A stretch of 64,000 nucleotides of DNA from Clostridioides sp. ES-S-0010-02. GTDB taxonomy: Bacteria; Bacillota; Clostridia; Peptostreptococcales; Peptostreptococcaceae. Positions 33,775-43,411 of the stretch are shown here, piece by piece. Numbering within the stretch: the stretch's first letter is position 1; each line of letters opens with the position of its first letter. The translations under genes and the position numbers were made by a program. Below the pieces are notes generated by a model. The model ran no database searches. It had not been told where the DNA came from and worked only from the letters and a program-made list of their open reading frames with translations. The stretch spans positions 3,093,317 to 3,157,316 of the forward strand of contig CP067345.1 of assembly GCA_020641055.1 (NCBI GenBank), in the 5' to 3' direction.

Positions 33775-35439
33775 TTATTTTATACTTTCACATATTTCTT
33801 TAAATATAGGTATTGCTGATTTACTTTCCTTTTGAGTTCCTTCTACTAGCACAGTTATTACATACTTAGGTCTTTTCTCTGGATAAAATCCAGTTATCCA
33901 ACCATGATCTATTGGCTTTTTATTCAGACTACTTTGAGCTGTACCAGTTTTTACCCCACATCCTCCTTCTAAATCCTTTAGGACTTTAGCTGTTCCAACT
34001 TTAGAAACAGATTTCATAATTTCTTTTACTTGTGTGCATACATAAGGAGAAATAATTTCTTCTTTTTTTGAAGACTTATAGGTTTTTACTGTCTCCATAT
34101 CATTATTTACAAGACTTTTATATAAATATAATGGTTCAAATGTTCCATTATTAGCTATTATCTGGGTCATTTGATTTATTTGGAGTGGTGTAAATTCTAT
34201 ATTTTCTTGACCTATAGCTAAATTACGTATTGATATATTTTTTGGAGCTTCTCTAATTCGTTCTTCATCAAGACCAATATCAACCTTTTCAAATAAATGT
34301 AATTTTTCAGCAGATTTTAATATCTTCTCTTTACCAACTTTCATTGCTATATCTAAAAATGCTGGATTACATGAATTAGAAAAAGTTTGCTGTAAGGATT
34401 GAAGACCATGTCCATCTAGTTTATTGCATCGCAATATTTCATTACTATTTCCAACTTTAGTTTTACCTTTGCAATTATAGGTATAATTCTCATCTACAAC
34501 TCCATTTTCAAGCGCAGAAAATAGCACTACCATCTTAAACACAGAACCTGGCGGATATGTCGATTTTATGACTCTATTCTCAAATTCTCCATTTTTACTC
34601 TTTAAACTCTTTGCTATGTTATTTTGGTCAAAATTAGGTCTAGAACACATAGCAAGAATTTCACCTGTAGATACGTCTGAAATCACTGCTGCTGTTGGAT
34701 TTTCTTCTTTATTTAGTATTTGCTCTAAATTTTTTTGAATATCATAATCAATAGTAGTTTTTAAATGTTTATCTTTATCTTTTTCATCAATTGTTTTTAC
34801 ACTTCCCTTTAAAATATTTAGAGATTTTTCGTTTCCCGCATCTCCTGCTTTAAAGGCACTTATATATTTTTCATTTGAGTTTCTAAGCACACTATCCATA
34901 CTTTTTTCTATCCCCAATTGACCTGATTTATCATCATCTTTTATATAACCTATTGTATGTGATAATAAACCATCCTGTGAATATCGCATAGTCTTTTCTT
35001 CTAACATTATACCATTCTTCTCAAGTTGTTTTTTCATGCTCTTATCAATATTTTCGGTCTGAATTTGTATTATAGGATGTGCCAATTGTTCTTGTATAAT
35101 TTTATATATTTCCAAATCATCCATCTTCGTAGCCTTCTTAACAAGTTCCAGTATTTTATAGTTGTTATTTAATTTTTCTTTCTCAACAACTAAAATCTGA
35201 ACTTTACTTGTATCTGTAAGTTTCTTATTATTTCTATCATAAATTATGCCTCGTCCACTATTTAACTCTACTTTCTCAACACTCTGAGATTCAACATTTT
35301 TTTTGTACTTATCACCTTTTAATACCTGTATATCAACTAGCCTATATATTAAACCACTATAAATTATTAAAATTATAGTAAATATATACCAGCTTCTCTT
35401 TCCCACTTTTTTAAAAAATGGAGTCTTTTTTTTTGACAT
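33775..35439 (-). CDS. Penicillin-binding transpeptidase (class B PBP)
   Basis: 554 aa. A short cytoplasmic tail, one membrane helix (about 17-35), a dimerisation/pedestal domain, then a transpeptidase domain. Active-site motifs: SVFK (Ser299, Lys302), SCN (356-358) and KTG (497-499). No PASTA domains. It crosslinks peptidoglycan. I recall this locus as PBP3 of C. difficile (CD1229 in strain 630); whether it serves division, growth or spore wall is not clear from sequence. The Shine-Dalgarno AAGGGGTGA is buried in a hairpin. Confidence 0.9.
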   Translation of the reverse strand: MSKKKTPFFKKVGKRSWYIFTIILIIYSGLIYRLVDIQVLKGDKYKKNVESQSVEKVELNSGRGIIYDRNNKKLTDTSKVQILVVEKEKLNNNYKILELVKKATKMDDLEIYKIIQEQLAHPIIQIQTENIDKSMKKQLEKNGIMLEEKTMRYSQDGLLSHTIGYIKDDDKSGQLGIEKSMDSVLRNSNEKYISAFKAGDAGNEKSLNILKGSVKTIDEKDKDKHLKTTIDYDIQKNLEQILNKEENPTAAVISDVSTGEILAMCSRPNFDQNNIAKSLKSKNGEFENRVIKSTYPPGSVFKMVVLFSALENGVVDENYTYNCKGKTKVGNSNEILRCNKLDGHGLQSLQQTFSNSCNPAFLDIAMKVGKEKILKSAEKLHLFEKVDIGLDEERIREAPKNISIRNLAIGQENIEFTPLQINQMTQIIANNGTFEPLYLYKSLVNNDMETVKTYKSSKKEEIISPYVCTQVKEIMKSVSKVGTAKVLKDLEGGCGVKTGTAQSSLNKKPIDHGWITGFYPEKRPKYVITVLVEGTQKESKSAIPIFKEICESIK

Positions 35440-35446
35440 GAAATCA

Positions 35447-35484
35447 CCCCTTAGATAATTTCATTATTGACAATTTCTAAGGGG
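35447..35484 (-). promoter_or_regulatory. Hairpin covering the ribosome-binding site of the PBP gene
   Basis: Perfect 9-bp arms CCCCTTAGA and TCTAAGGGG with a 20-base loop; the distal arm contains the Shine-Dalgarno of the gene starting at 35439. Without melting, initiation should be poor. Confidence 0.6.
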
Positions 35485-35510
35485 CTAATACTATTTTTAT
35501 TAAATTTTTA

Positions 35511-36758
35511 TTACTCTTCAACTTTTTCTTCTATAACTTTTCTAAGCATATAATCTTTCTCAACTTTTACAGATAGTTTTAACTTAACTATCTGTCTAGG
35601 GTGAGGAGCTGATTCTATAGGCTCTCCTTCTTCGTTGTACATTTTTTCTATTTTAGTAAACATAGTTTCTTTATAAGGTCCCATAACTTCTATTTCATCA
35701 CCAACACACATTTTATTTCTCTGTTCAACTACAATAAGCCCATTTTCATCCTCTGTCTCTCTAACTATACCTATAAAATCATAGTTTCTAACATATGATG
35801 CTGATTGATAATTTTGGTCTTCTGTTGTTGGCTTATTCAAGTAAAAACCTGATGTGAAATGTCTATGACTCCCTTTCTTCAACTCTTCCATCCACATAGG
35901 ATTAAATTTCCAGTTCTCAGGGTCCTTATAAAATTCATCTATTGCCATTCTATATGCTCTTACAACTGTTGCTACGTAATACGATGTCTTCATTCTTCCT
36001 TCTATTTTTAAGCTTGTTATACCAGATTTAATTAATTCTGGTATGTATTCTATCATACACAAATCTTTTGAGTTAAAAAAGAATGTACCTCTTTCATCCT
36101 CATATATAGGGAAATATTCACCAGGTCTTTTTTCTTCAACTAAATGATATTGCCATCTGCAAGATTGAGCACAAGAACCTTTGTTTGCATCTCTTCCAGT
36201 CATATAATTACTTATCAAACATCTTCCTGAGTAAGAGATACACATAGCTCCATGCATAAAAGCTTCTATATCCATATCTAAAGGTGTTTTAGCTCTTATT
36301 TCAGATATTTCATCAAATGATAATTCTCTTGCCACTACAACTCTTTTTATTCCATGTTCATACCAAAAATTGGCACTAAGATAATTAGTTGTATTTGCTT
36401 GTGTACTTAAATGTATTTCCATATTTGGAATTACTTTTTTAATTACACTAAGAACACCTGGGTCAGCTATTATAACTGCATCTATTCCTATCTCTTCTAA
36501 CTCCAATAAATAAGCTTCTAATTGTAGGAAATCTTCATTGTGAGGTATTATATTTACTGTTACAAAGACTTTCTTCCCTCTCTCATGTGCAAAAGCTACA
36601 CCTTCTGCCATATCTTCTTTACTAAAGTTTTTTGCAGCAGACCTCATTCCAAAGATTTCTCCACCTATATAGACAGCGTCTGCTCCATATGTTATAGCTA
36701 TTTTTAATCTCTCCAAATCACCTGCTGGAGCTAAAAGTTCAACTTTATTTAATTCCAT
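35511..36758 (-). CDS. Peptidase U32 family protein
   Basis: 415 aa. Starts MELNKVELLAPAGDLERLK, with AVYIGG and GMRSAAKNF close by, and the U32 signature EAFMHGAMCISYSGRCLISN with conserved cysteines near residues 168-196. C-terminal residues 330-400 form the collagenase-like beta-barrel. U32 members include TrhP-type tRNA hydroxylation factors and collagenase-like enzymes; which applies cannot be decided here. It overlaps the O-methyltransferase stop by 14 bp. Confidence 0.9.
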   Translation of the reverse strand: MELNKVELLAPAGDLERLKIAITYGADAVYIGGEIFGMRSAAKNFSKEDMAEGVAFAHERGKKVFVTVNIIPHNEDFLQLEAYLLELEEIGIDAVIIADPGVLSVIKKVIPNMEIHLSTQANTTNYLSANFWYEHGIKRVVVARELSFDEISEIRAKTPLDMDIEAFMHGAMCISYSGRCLISNYMTGRDANKGSCAQSCRWQYHLVEEKRPGEYFPIYEDERGTFFFNSKDLCMIEYIPELIKSGITSLKIEGRMKTSYYVATVVRAYRMAIDEFYKDPENWKFNPMWMEELKKGSHRHFTSGFYLNKPTTEDQNYQSASYVRNYDFIGIVRETEDENGLIVVEQRNKMCVGDEIEVMGPYKETMFTKIEKMYNEEGEPIESAPHPRQIVKLKLSVKVEKDYMLRKVIEEKVEE

Positions 36759-37419
36759 CTACGTCACCTCTTTTACTTTCTTTATAACTTAATGCCACAC
36801 CATCTCCGATTGGTATCAATGATGTACTCAAATAATCACAATTACATATATAATCTAAATAATTTCTCATTCTTTTTACTATGGTTTTCTTTCTTCTTAC
36901 AACAAAATCATCATGTGCAACCATTCCTTTATATAAAATATTATCAGAAACTAATAGTCCACCATCTTTTAGCTTATCTATAACTAAATCAAAAAATAGC
37001 TTGTATTGACCTTTTGCTGCATCTATAAATATAAGGTCAAATTCACCTTGGATTTGACTCAATTTTTCTTCTGCATCTCCTTCTAGTATAGTTATGTTAT
37101 TTTCAAATCCAGCTAATTTTATATTTTCTTTTGCTTTTTCTATCATTTTTTCGCTTCTTTCAACAGTTATTATATCTGCACCTTTTCCTATGATTGTTGC
37201 AAAGAAAATAGAAGAATAACCAATTGCACATCCTACTTCTAAAACTCTTTTCGGCTTTTGAATCTTTAATAAAACTTTTAACAAGTCTGAAACTTCTTTG
37301 TGTATTATAGGAACACTATTTTCTTCAGCATAAATTTCCAAATCTTTTAAAAGTCCTTCTTTTTCTTTTAATGTTACTCTTATATAATCTTCAACCAAGT
37401 CATTAACTATATTACTCAT
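36745..37419 (-). CDS. SAM-dependent O-methyltransferase (TrmR/YrrM-like)
   Basis: 224 aa from ATG 37419, which follows AGGGAGTGTTTTT; longer in-frame starts exist up to 37449. Rossmann methyltransferase with the SAM motif VLEVGCAIGYSSIF, FDLIFIDAAKGQY and SDNILYKGMV, typical of the catechol O-methyltransferase-like family 3. B. subtilis TrmR of this family methylates 5-hydroxyuridine at tRNA position 34, and its gene also pairs with U32 peptidases. That pairing here supports a tRNA wobble modification role. Confidence 0.85.
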   Translation of the reverse strand: MSNIVNDLVEDYIRVTLKEKEGLLKDLEIYAEENSVPIIHKEVSDLLKVLLKIQKPKRVLEVGCAIGYSSIFFATIIGKGADIITVERSEKMIEKAKENIKLAGFENNITILEGDAEEKLSQIQGEFDLIFIDAAKGQYKLFFDLVIDKLKDGGLLVSDNILYKGMVAHDDFVVRRKKTIVKRMRNYLDYICNCDYLSTSLIPIGDGVALSYKESKRGDVDGIK

Positions 37420-37541
37420 AAAAACACTCCCTAAAATAATAAACATCAAAATTTTGTCTTAATTTATTATTTTTTAAATTCATATTGCTCTGTATATTTA
37501 CACTTTCTTTATTATAAATCTAAGAATAACAATTTTCAATA

Positions 37542-37579
37542 AAAAAGCCCAACATTATTCTTACCCTGTTAGACTTTTT
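37542..37579 (-). terminator. Terminator of mltG
   Basis: Minus-strand AAAAAGTCTAACA/TGTTGGGCTTTTT, 12-base loop, then further T. About 12 bases after the mltG stop codon. Confidence 0.88.
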
Positions 37580-37590
37580 ATAATCATTGT

Positions 37591-38670
37591 TTATTTTGTG
37601 GTATTTTCATTATTTGTTGTTTTTGTATCTTTACCTTGTTTATCTCTCGCTTCCTTGTACTCTTTAACATATTTTAAATGGTCTTGATAGTTTGTACTAT
37701 AGTTATTTCCTCCATCAATCTTTGCTACAAAATACAAGTAATCTGTTTTATCTGGATAAAGTGCTGCCTCAATAGATTTTATACCAGGATTTGATATTGG
37801 TGTAGGAGGTAATCCTTTATTTTTGTAACTATTATATGGTGAATCAATTTTTAAATCATTATAAGTTACAATTTTCTTTCTTTCTTCAAATATATATTGT
37901 ATTGTTGCATCTGATTGAAGAGGCATACCTACTTTAAGTCTATTGTAAAATACACTTGCAATTATTGGTCTATCTTTATCAAGTACAGCTTCTTTTTCAA
38001 TTATTGAAGCCATCTCCATTACTTCTTGAAGAGTCATCTTTGATTCTTTTTGTTTCTTTTTAAATTTGTCTGTATATTTACTATCAAATACGTTTAACAT
38101 TTCATTTAAAATATCTTCCTCTGATTGTTTCTTTGAATTAAAATAATATGTTTCTGGATACAAAAATCCCTCTAAAGAAGTTATTCCATCTTCTTTTAAG
38201 AATGTAAACTTGTCATAAAACTCTTGAGGTTTTTTTATTAGATTTTCAAAGGTAGTTTTATCTCCTAAGTTTTTATTTACTAATATTGATATAATTTCTT
38301 TAGATGTAGACCCTTCTGGAATAGTTACTTTTACACCATCATGATATATTTTTCCTGAAGCTAAAAGGCTTATTATATCATTATTTGAATACGATTGATT
38401 AAGTAAATATGTTCCTGATTTTATAGATGGTGCCTTATTACTTATTTTTACTATCAATTTAAACAATAATTCATTTTTTATTAATTTATTTTCATATAGT
38501 GTGTCAGATATTTTTCCAACTGATGCTCCACTTGGAATGTCAATAATTACATCTTCTTTGTTATTTTTGTCATAAGGACCTATTTGCATAGACACAAATA
38601 TACCTACCACAACAATTAAAATAACAACTATTAATGCTACTATTTTCAATCTATTTTTTTTAAAATTCAT
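37591..38670 (-). CDS. mltG: Endolytic murein transglycosylase MltG (YceG-like)
   Basis: 359 aa. N-terminal membrane anchor (IVALIVVILIVVVGIFVSM, residues 10-28), a LysM-like subdomain and the YceG catalytic domain. The catalytic glutamate is in ASIIEKEAVLDKDRP; GMPLQSDATIQY and PYNSYKNKGLPPTPISNPG are the family hallmarks. It cuts nascent glycan strands at the membrane and sets their length. A Lys/Thr/Asn-rich tail ends the protein. Confidence 0.94.
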   Translation of the reverse strand: MNFKKNRLKIVALIVVILIVVVGIFVSMQIGPYDKNNKEDVIIDIPSGASVGKISDTLYENKLIKNELLFKLIVKISNKAPSIKSGTYLLNQSYSNNDIISLLASGKIYHDGVKVTIPEGSTSKEIISILVNKNLGDKTTFENLIKKPQEFYDKFTFLKEDGITSLEGFLYPETYYFNSKKQSEEDILNEMLNVFDSKYTDKFKKKQKESKMTLQEVMEMASIIEKEAVLDKDRPIIASVFYNRLKVGMPLQSDATIQYIFEERKKIVTYNDLKIDSPYNSYKNKGLPPTPISNPGIKSIEAALYPDKTDYLYFVAKIDGGNNYSTNYQDHLKYVKEYKEARDKQGKDTKTTNNENTTK

Positions 38671-38835
38671 AATATAATCTACTCCTTATGTATATTTGTC
38701 CATTTTCTATTATAAAACTAAGCACTGTAATTTTCAATCATCTTGTCGAATAAACTTATTTATATTATAAAAAAATACTTTAAAATATATTTTTATTATT
38801 ATATATTTAATACTTCTCAAACTTTTCAAAAAAAT

Positions 38836-38873
38836 AAAAAACCTAACACTATTTTTAACATGTTAGGCTTTTT
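38836..38873 (-). terminator. Terminator of pdp
   Basis: Minus-strand AAAAAGCCTAACA/TGTTAGGTTTTTT with a 12-base loop. Its arms are almost the same as those of the mltG terminator 1.3 kb away. Confidence 0.9.
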
Positions 38874-38886
38874 ATAATCACTTTTT

Positions 38887-40212
38887 CTAAAATTTTTTAA
38901 TTTCATCTTTAGTTACAATACCATATACTAATTTATTTTTTTCTATTTCTTCATCTACAATAGAATATGAATTGACGAATCTATCCTTTGCTAATGTAAG
39001 TTTTTTCTCATCATCATAGTGCATATGTGCTAAAACTTCACCCTTTTTTACATAATCTCCAACTTTTTTTTCTAAAATTATTCCTGCTGATAAATCTAAA
39101 ATATCATCTTTAGTTTCTCTACCAGCTCCAAGAATCATAGCTGATATGCCTATATCTTCTGCCTTAATCTTACTTATATACCCAGATTTATCTGATTTGA
39201 TTGGATACTTATACTTTGATTCTTTAAATAGAGAATAATCATCAACTATATCTTTATTTCCACCTTGATTTTCTATGAACTCTTTAAGTTTATCTATAGC
39301 TCTACCAGATTTTATTGATTCTTGTATCTTTTCAATACCATCATTAAAGTTACATGCAACTTTTGCTAAAACCAGCATATATGCTCCTAAAACTTCACAT
39401 AATTCAACAAGGTCTTTTGGTCCATTTCCTTTTAAGGTTTCAATTGCTTCTATAACCTCTAAAGAGTTCCCAACAGCAAAGCCTAGAGGTTCATCCATAT
39501 CTGTCACAATTCCTATGGTATCTTTATTCATACCAACACCTATATCAACCATAGCTTTTGCCAATTCAAAAGACTCCTCTAAAGTCTTCATAAATGCCCC
39601 ATTTCCAGTTTTCACATCTAATACGATTGCATCAGCTCCGGAAGCTAGCTTTTTAGACATTACACTAGATGCTATCAATGATATATTGTCTACAGTTGCT
39701 GTAACATCCCTAAGAGCATAGATTTTTTTATCTGCAATTGCTACCTTTGCACTTTGACCACAAACTGCTATTTTATGCTTGTTTACAGAATCAATAAATT
39801 TATTTATATCCATTTCTGTAGAAAAACCTGGTATAGCTTCCAATTTATCAATAGTTCCTCCAGTATGTCCGAGACCTCTTCCAGACATTTTTGCAACTGG
39901 TGCTCCACATGAAGCAACTAAAGGAATAAGAGCTATTGTAGTCTTATCTCCGACACCACCTGTACTGTGTTTATCTACTTTTATACCCTCGATATCTGAA
40001 AGCTCTATCATATCACCAGAGTGCATCATTGCCTCTGTAAGATATACAGTTTCTTGTCTATTCATCTTATTTAAATAAATAGACATTAATAGTGCAGAAG
40101 CTTGATAGTCAGGTATATCTCCTTTAGAATAGTTTTCTATAAAGTAATTTATCTCTTCTTTGCTAAGTTCTAAATTATCTCTCTTTTTTTTTATAATATC
40201 ATACATTCTCAT
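38887..40212 (-). CDS. pdp: Pyrimidine-nucleoside phosphorylase
   Basis: 441 aa from ATG 40212, nine bases after GGAG; longer in-frame codons reach 40263. It cleaves uridine and thymidine to the base and (deoxy)ribose-1-phosphate. The thymidine/pyrimidine phosphorylase signature SGRGLGHTGGTIDKLEAIPG is intact, with KHSTGGVGDKTT phosphate-binding before it and a C-terminal alpha/beta hammerhead domain (GVLAHMHYDD at the end). It forms a nucleoside salvage cluster with punA and deoB. Confidence 0.95.
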   Translation of the reverse strand: MRMYDIIKKKRDNLELSKEEINYFIENYSKGDIPDYQASALLMSIYLNKMNRQETVYLTEAMMHSGDMIELSDIEGIKVDKHSTGGVGDKTTIALIPLVASCGAPVAKMSGRGLGHTGGTIDKLEAIPGFSTEMDINKFIDSVNKHKIAVCGQSAKVAIADKKIYALRDVTATVDNISLIASSVMSKKLASGADAIVLDVKTGNGAFMKTLEESFELAKAMVDIGVGMNKDTIGIVTDMDEPLGFAVGNSLEVIEAIETLKGNGPKDLVELCEVLGAYMLVLAKVACNFNDGIEKIQESIKSGRAIDKLKEFIENQGGNKDIVDDYSLFKESKYKYPIKSDKSGYISKIKAEDIGISAMILGAGRETKDDILDLSAGIILEKKVGDYVKKGEVLAHMHYDDEKKLTLAKDRFVNSYSIVDEEIEKNKLVYGIVTKDEIKKF

Positions 40213-40286
40213 ACTTGAAATCTCCATTCTAACCTGTAATAATGTAAATAAATTTATAAACATATTTATATATTATAATATTATAA

Positions 40287-40330
40287 AAAACTGTCTCTTA
40301 TTAGAAATACTTTTCTATATCAAGACAGCT
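40287..40330 (-). terminator. Terminator of punA
   Basis: Minus-strand AAGACAG...CTGTCTT-type arms (40322-40330 with 40289-40296) with internal A/U pairing, followed by TTTTTTATAATA. It separates punA from pdp. Confidence 0.65.
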
Positions 40331-40390
40331 CCTTATTAATTATTTTCAAATTGTACATTATCTATTTTATAATAAATTTACTTAAATCCT

Positions 40391-41203
40391 CTATAAATTC
40401 TTAACTGTACTCTTAACTAAGTTCAAAAACTCTGATTTGACTTTTTGAGTAGTTTGTATAACTTCTTCATGACTTAATGGTTGATTTAAGATACCAGCAG
40501 CCATATTAGTTATACAAGATATACCAATAACATCAATATTAGAATGTGCTGCTACTATAACTTCTGGAACTGTTGACATTCCAACTGCATCAGCCCCCAA
40601 TATTTGAGCCATTCTTACTTCTGCTGGTGTTTCATAATTGGGTCCACTAAAGAACATATATACACCTTCTTTTACATCTATATTGTATTCTTTAGCACAC
40701 TCTTTAACTATATCTATATATTTACATGAATATGCATCTGACATATCTGGAAATCTATCTCCAAGTCTATCATCATTTTTTCCTACTAATGGATTACTAC
40801 CACTAAAATTTATATGGTCTCTTATAATCATCAAATCCCCTGGTTTAAATTGCTTATTTACACCACCAGCAGCATTAGTTACTACAATAATTTCGACTCC
40901 AAGAGCTTTCATAACTCTAACTGGAAAAGTGGCTTCTTTTTGAGAATAACCTTCATAGTAATGAAATCTTCCTTGCATAGCAATTACTTCTTTTCCTGCA
41001 AGCTTTCCAATAACAAGTTGCCCAGCATGTCCTTCTACTGTTGAAACAGGGAAATTTGGAATTTCGCTATATTTAATTATGACAGAATCTTCTATATCAT
41101 TTGCTAAATCACCAAGCCCAGAACCTAATATTAGACCAACTTTAGGCTTTATATTAATTTTAGAATTTATAAATTTACTACTTTGTTCTATCTTTTCAAA
41201 CAT
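40391..41203 (-). CDS. punA: Purine-nucleoside phosphorylase
   Basis: 270 aa from ATG 41203, preceded by GGAGGGATTGGA; an ATG at 41221 lacks a site. Phosphorolysis of (deoxy)inosine and guanosine. Motifs: LILGSGLGDLAN (phosphate site), GRFHYYEGY, VVTNAAGGVN, the substrate-binding FFSGPNYETPAEVRMAQILGADAVGMSTVPEV. It follows deoB; the release of ribose-1-phosphate feeds DeoB. Confidence 0.95.
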   Translation of the reverse strand: MFEKIEQSSKFINSKINIKPKVGLILGSGLGDLANDIEDSVIIKYSEIPNFPVSTVEGHAGQLVIGKLAGKEVIAMQGRFHYYEGYSQKEATFPVRVMKALGVEIIVVTNAAGGVNKQFKPGDLMIIRDHINFSGSNPLVGKNDDRLGDRFPDMSDAYSCKYIDIVKECAKEYNIDVKEGVYMFFSGPNYETPAEVRMAQILGADAVGMSTVPEVIVAAHSNIDVIGISCITNMAAGILNQPLSHEEVIQTTQKVKSEFLNLVKSTVKNL

Positions 41204-41271
41204 TCCAATCCCTCCATTCATTCTATTAAGATAATTTTTATTAGCTTATATATTTATCTTCTATTTAATAT

Positions 41272-42444
41272 TTAAAATAAATCTTTTTTAAAACTCGTTC
41301 CATGTTTAGACAGTTTTACATCCAATATATCTGCAACAGTTGCTCCAATATCAGCAAAAGTATCTTTTATTCCTAAATTAAATCCTTTTTTAATCTTACT
41401 ACCATAAATCATTACTGGAATATATTCTCTTGTATGGTCTGTACCTTTATATGTTGGGTCATTTCCATGGTCTGCATTAATTATAAGAATATCATCTTCC
41501 CTCATATTGCTCATTATCTCAGGAAGCCTATTATCAAACTCTTCAAGTGCTTTCTTATATCCTTCTGGGTCTCTTCTATGACCATATTTTGAATCAAAAT
41601 CAACAAGGTTTGAATATATCAAGCCTTTATTATCTTGTTTCATATATTTTAAAGTTTCATCTACTCCATCCATATTACTTTTAGTATGAATAGCTTCTGT
41701 AATTCCTTTACCATTAAAAATATCTTCTATTTTTCCAACAGCTAATACTTCAAGACCTGATTCTTTTATATTATCAAGTACAGTTGGTTCAAATGGGTCC
41801 AGTGAATAATCTCTTCTATTTGAAGTTCTAACAAATTCACCTGTTTTTTTACCTATAAATGGTCTGGCAATTACTCTAGCCACTGCATTATCACCCATCA
41901 TTATTTCTCTAGCTATTTTACACATACTATACAACTCTTCTAGTGGAATCACCTCTTCATTAGCTGCTATTTGAAATACACTATCAGCTGAAGTATATAC
42001 TATTACATCTCCAGTTTTTATTTGATGTTCTCCATATTCATCAATTATCACAGTCCCTGAAGCTGGCTTATTTCCTACTACTTTTCTTCCAGTTTTTTTC
42101 TCAAACTCTTCTATAATTTCTTTTGAAAATCCATGTTCAAATGTTTTAAAAGGTTTATCAACTATTATCCCAGTCATTTCCCAGTGACCAGTAGTAGTAT
42201 CTTTTCCTTGAGACATTTCTTTACATTTTCCAAAGCATCCTATTGGCTCTTTTTCATCTTCAAAAAAATCTACACCATCTATATTTCCTATACCTAATTT
42301 TCTCATATTAGGAATTTGTATTTCTGGATATTCTTTAAATATATTTCCAAGAGTACTTACATCCTTACTGTCTCCAAAATTTTCAGCATCAGGTAATGCT
42401 CCTATTCCAACACTATCAATTACAATCCAAATTACTCTGCTCAT
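41272..42444 (-). CDS. deoB: Phosphopentomutase
   Basis: 390 aa. It converts (deoxy)ribose-1-phosphate to the 5-phosphate. Alkaline-phosphatase-superfamily metal ligands are visible: IVIDSVGIGALPDA (first Asp), QGKDTTTGHWEM (phosphorylated Thr), and DILIINADHGNDPTYKGTDHTRE (metal site Asp/His). The start follows AAAAGGAGCATATTT. In B. subtilis drm-pupG sits after ripX, as here. Confidence 0.96.
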   Translation of the reverse strand: MSRVIWIVIDSVGIGALPDAENFGDSKDVSTLGNIFKEYPEIQIPNMRKLGIGNIDGVDFFEDEKEPIGCFGKCKEMSQGKDTTTGHWEMTGIIVDKPFKTFEHGFSKEIIEEFEKKTGRKVVGNKPASGTVIIDEYGEHQIKTGDVIVYTSADSVFQIAANEEVIPLEELYSMCKIAREIMMGDNAVARVIARPFIGKKTGEFVRTSNRRDYSLDPFEPTVLDNIKESGLEVLAVGKIEDIFNGKGITEAIHTKSNMDGVDETLKYMKQDNKGLIYSNLVDFDSKYGHRRDPEGYKKALEEFDNRLPEIMSNMREDDILIINADHGNDPTYKGTDHTREYIPVMIYGSKIKKGFNLGIKDTFADIGATVADILDVKLSKHGTSFKKDLF

Positions 42445-42485
42445 ATAAATATGCTCCTTTTAAATTATAAAATTTGCTATATAGT

Positions 42486-43400
42486 CTATTTAGCTTCTAC
42501 TTTTTGTAACTCTATATCAATATCATTTCTAGGATGTTTTTCTTTTATTTCTCTTCTCACGTTTTTATCTATGTGGTTTAAATATACTTGTAAACTAGAC
42601 AAATTAACATTTCCTAAGATTTTACTTACAACAGCAATGTTAGCACCTTCATTCAAAAGATGAATAGCAAATGAATGTCTAAGCATTGTAGGATTTATGT
42701 TTTTATCTATATTAGCTAAATTAGAATATTTTTTTATAACTTTCCAAAGACCTTGTCGTGTGAATCTTTGTCCTAATGAACTTACAAATAATGACTTTTC
42801 ACCTTCTACAGCTATTTTAGGTCTTGCTTCTTTTAAATATTTATCTAAATAAAGTTTTGTAATATCACAAAGAGGTATCACTCTTTGGCTTTTACAGCAT
42901 GAACTACAATATATATAGTCAATATCCAAGTCAACATCGTCTACATTCATATCTACTAGCTCTGATACTTTTATACCTGTACCATATAATACTTCAAAAA
43001 TAGCCTTGTCCCTAATTAATTTAGGTGTTGTTAACTTAGGAAAATTTAATAATCTTTCAATTTCTTCTTCTGTAAGTATATTTATATTTTCTTTTTTTAC
43101 CTTAGGTTTTTTTATATCCTTTGCAGGATTATTTGTACATACATGATTTAAAAATAAATAATCATGAAAAGATTTTATAGATGATATCATCCTTGCTATT
43201 GTAGCTATTGATACATTATCTTTTTCCAACTTTATTAAATAACTTATAATATCATTTTCTACTATATCTACTAGTTTAATGCTTTTTTGATTTATATATT
43301 CCATATATTTTTTTATATCCATAAAGTATGATGCCACTGTGTTCTCTGATAATTTTTTTTTATCTTTTATGTAATCTATATATCCCTCTATAATATCCAT
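42486..43400 (-). CDS. XerD-like tyrosine recombinase with degraded active site
   Basis: 304 aa, with a SAM-like N-terminal core-binding domain (1-95) and a C-terminal catalytic domain, in the xerD/ripX position beside deoB. Aligned with E. coli XerD, residues R148, K172, H244 and H270 are replaced by K144, C168, T238 and N264; only the second arginine (R241) and the tyrosine (Y273, in QVYLNH) remain. It is thus probably inactive in strand cleavage or much altered. The reading frame is intact, so it may still bind DNA or a partner. Confidence 0.85.
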   Translation of the reverse strand: MDIIEGYIDYIKDKKKLSENTVASYFMDIKKYMEYINQKSIKLVDIVENDIISYLIKLEKDNVSIATIARMISSIKSFHDYLFLNHVCTNNPAKDIKKPKVKKENINILTEEEIERLLNFPKLTTPKLIRDKAIFEVLYGTGIKVSELVDMNVDDVDLDIDYIYCSSCCKSQRVIPLCDITKLYLDKYLKEARPKIAVEGEKSLFVSSLGQRFTRQGLWKVIKKYSNLANIDKNINPTMLRHSFAIHLLNEGANIAVVSKILGNVNLSSLQVYLNHIDKNVRREIKEKHPRNDIDIELQKVEAK

Positions 43401-43411
43401 TATAAACTCCT

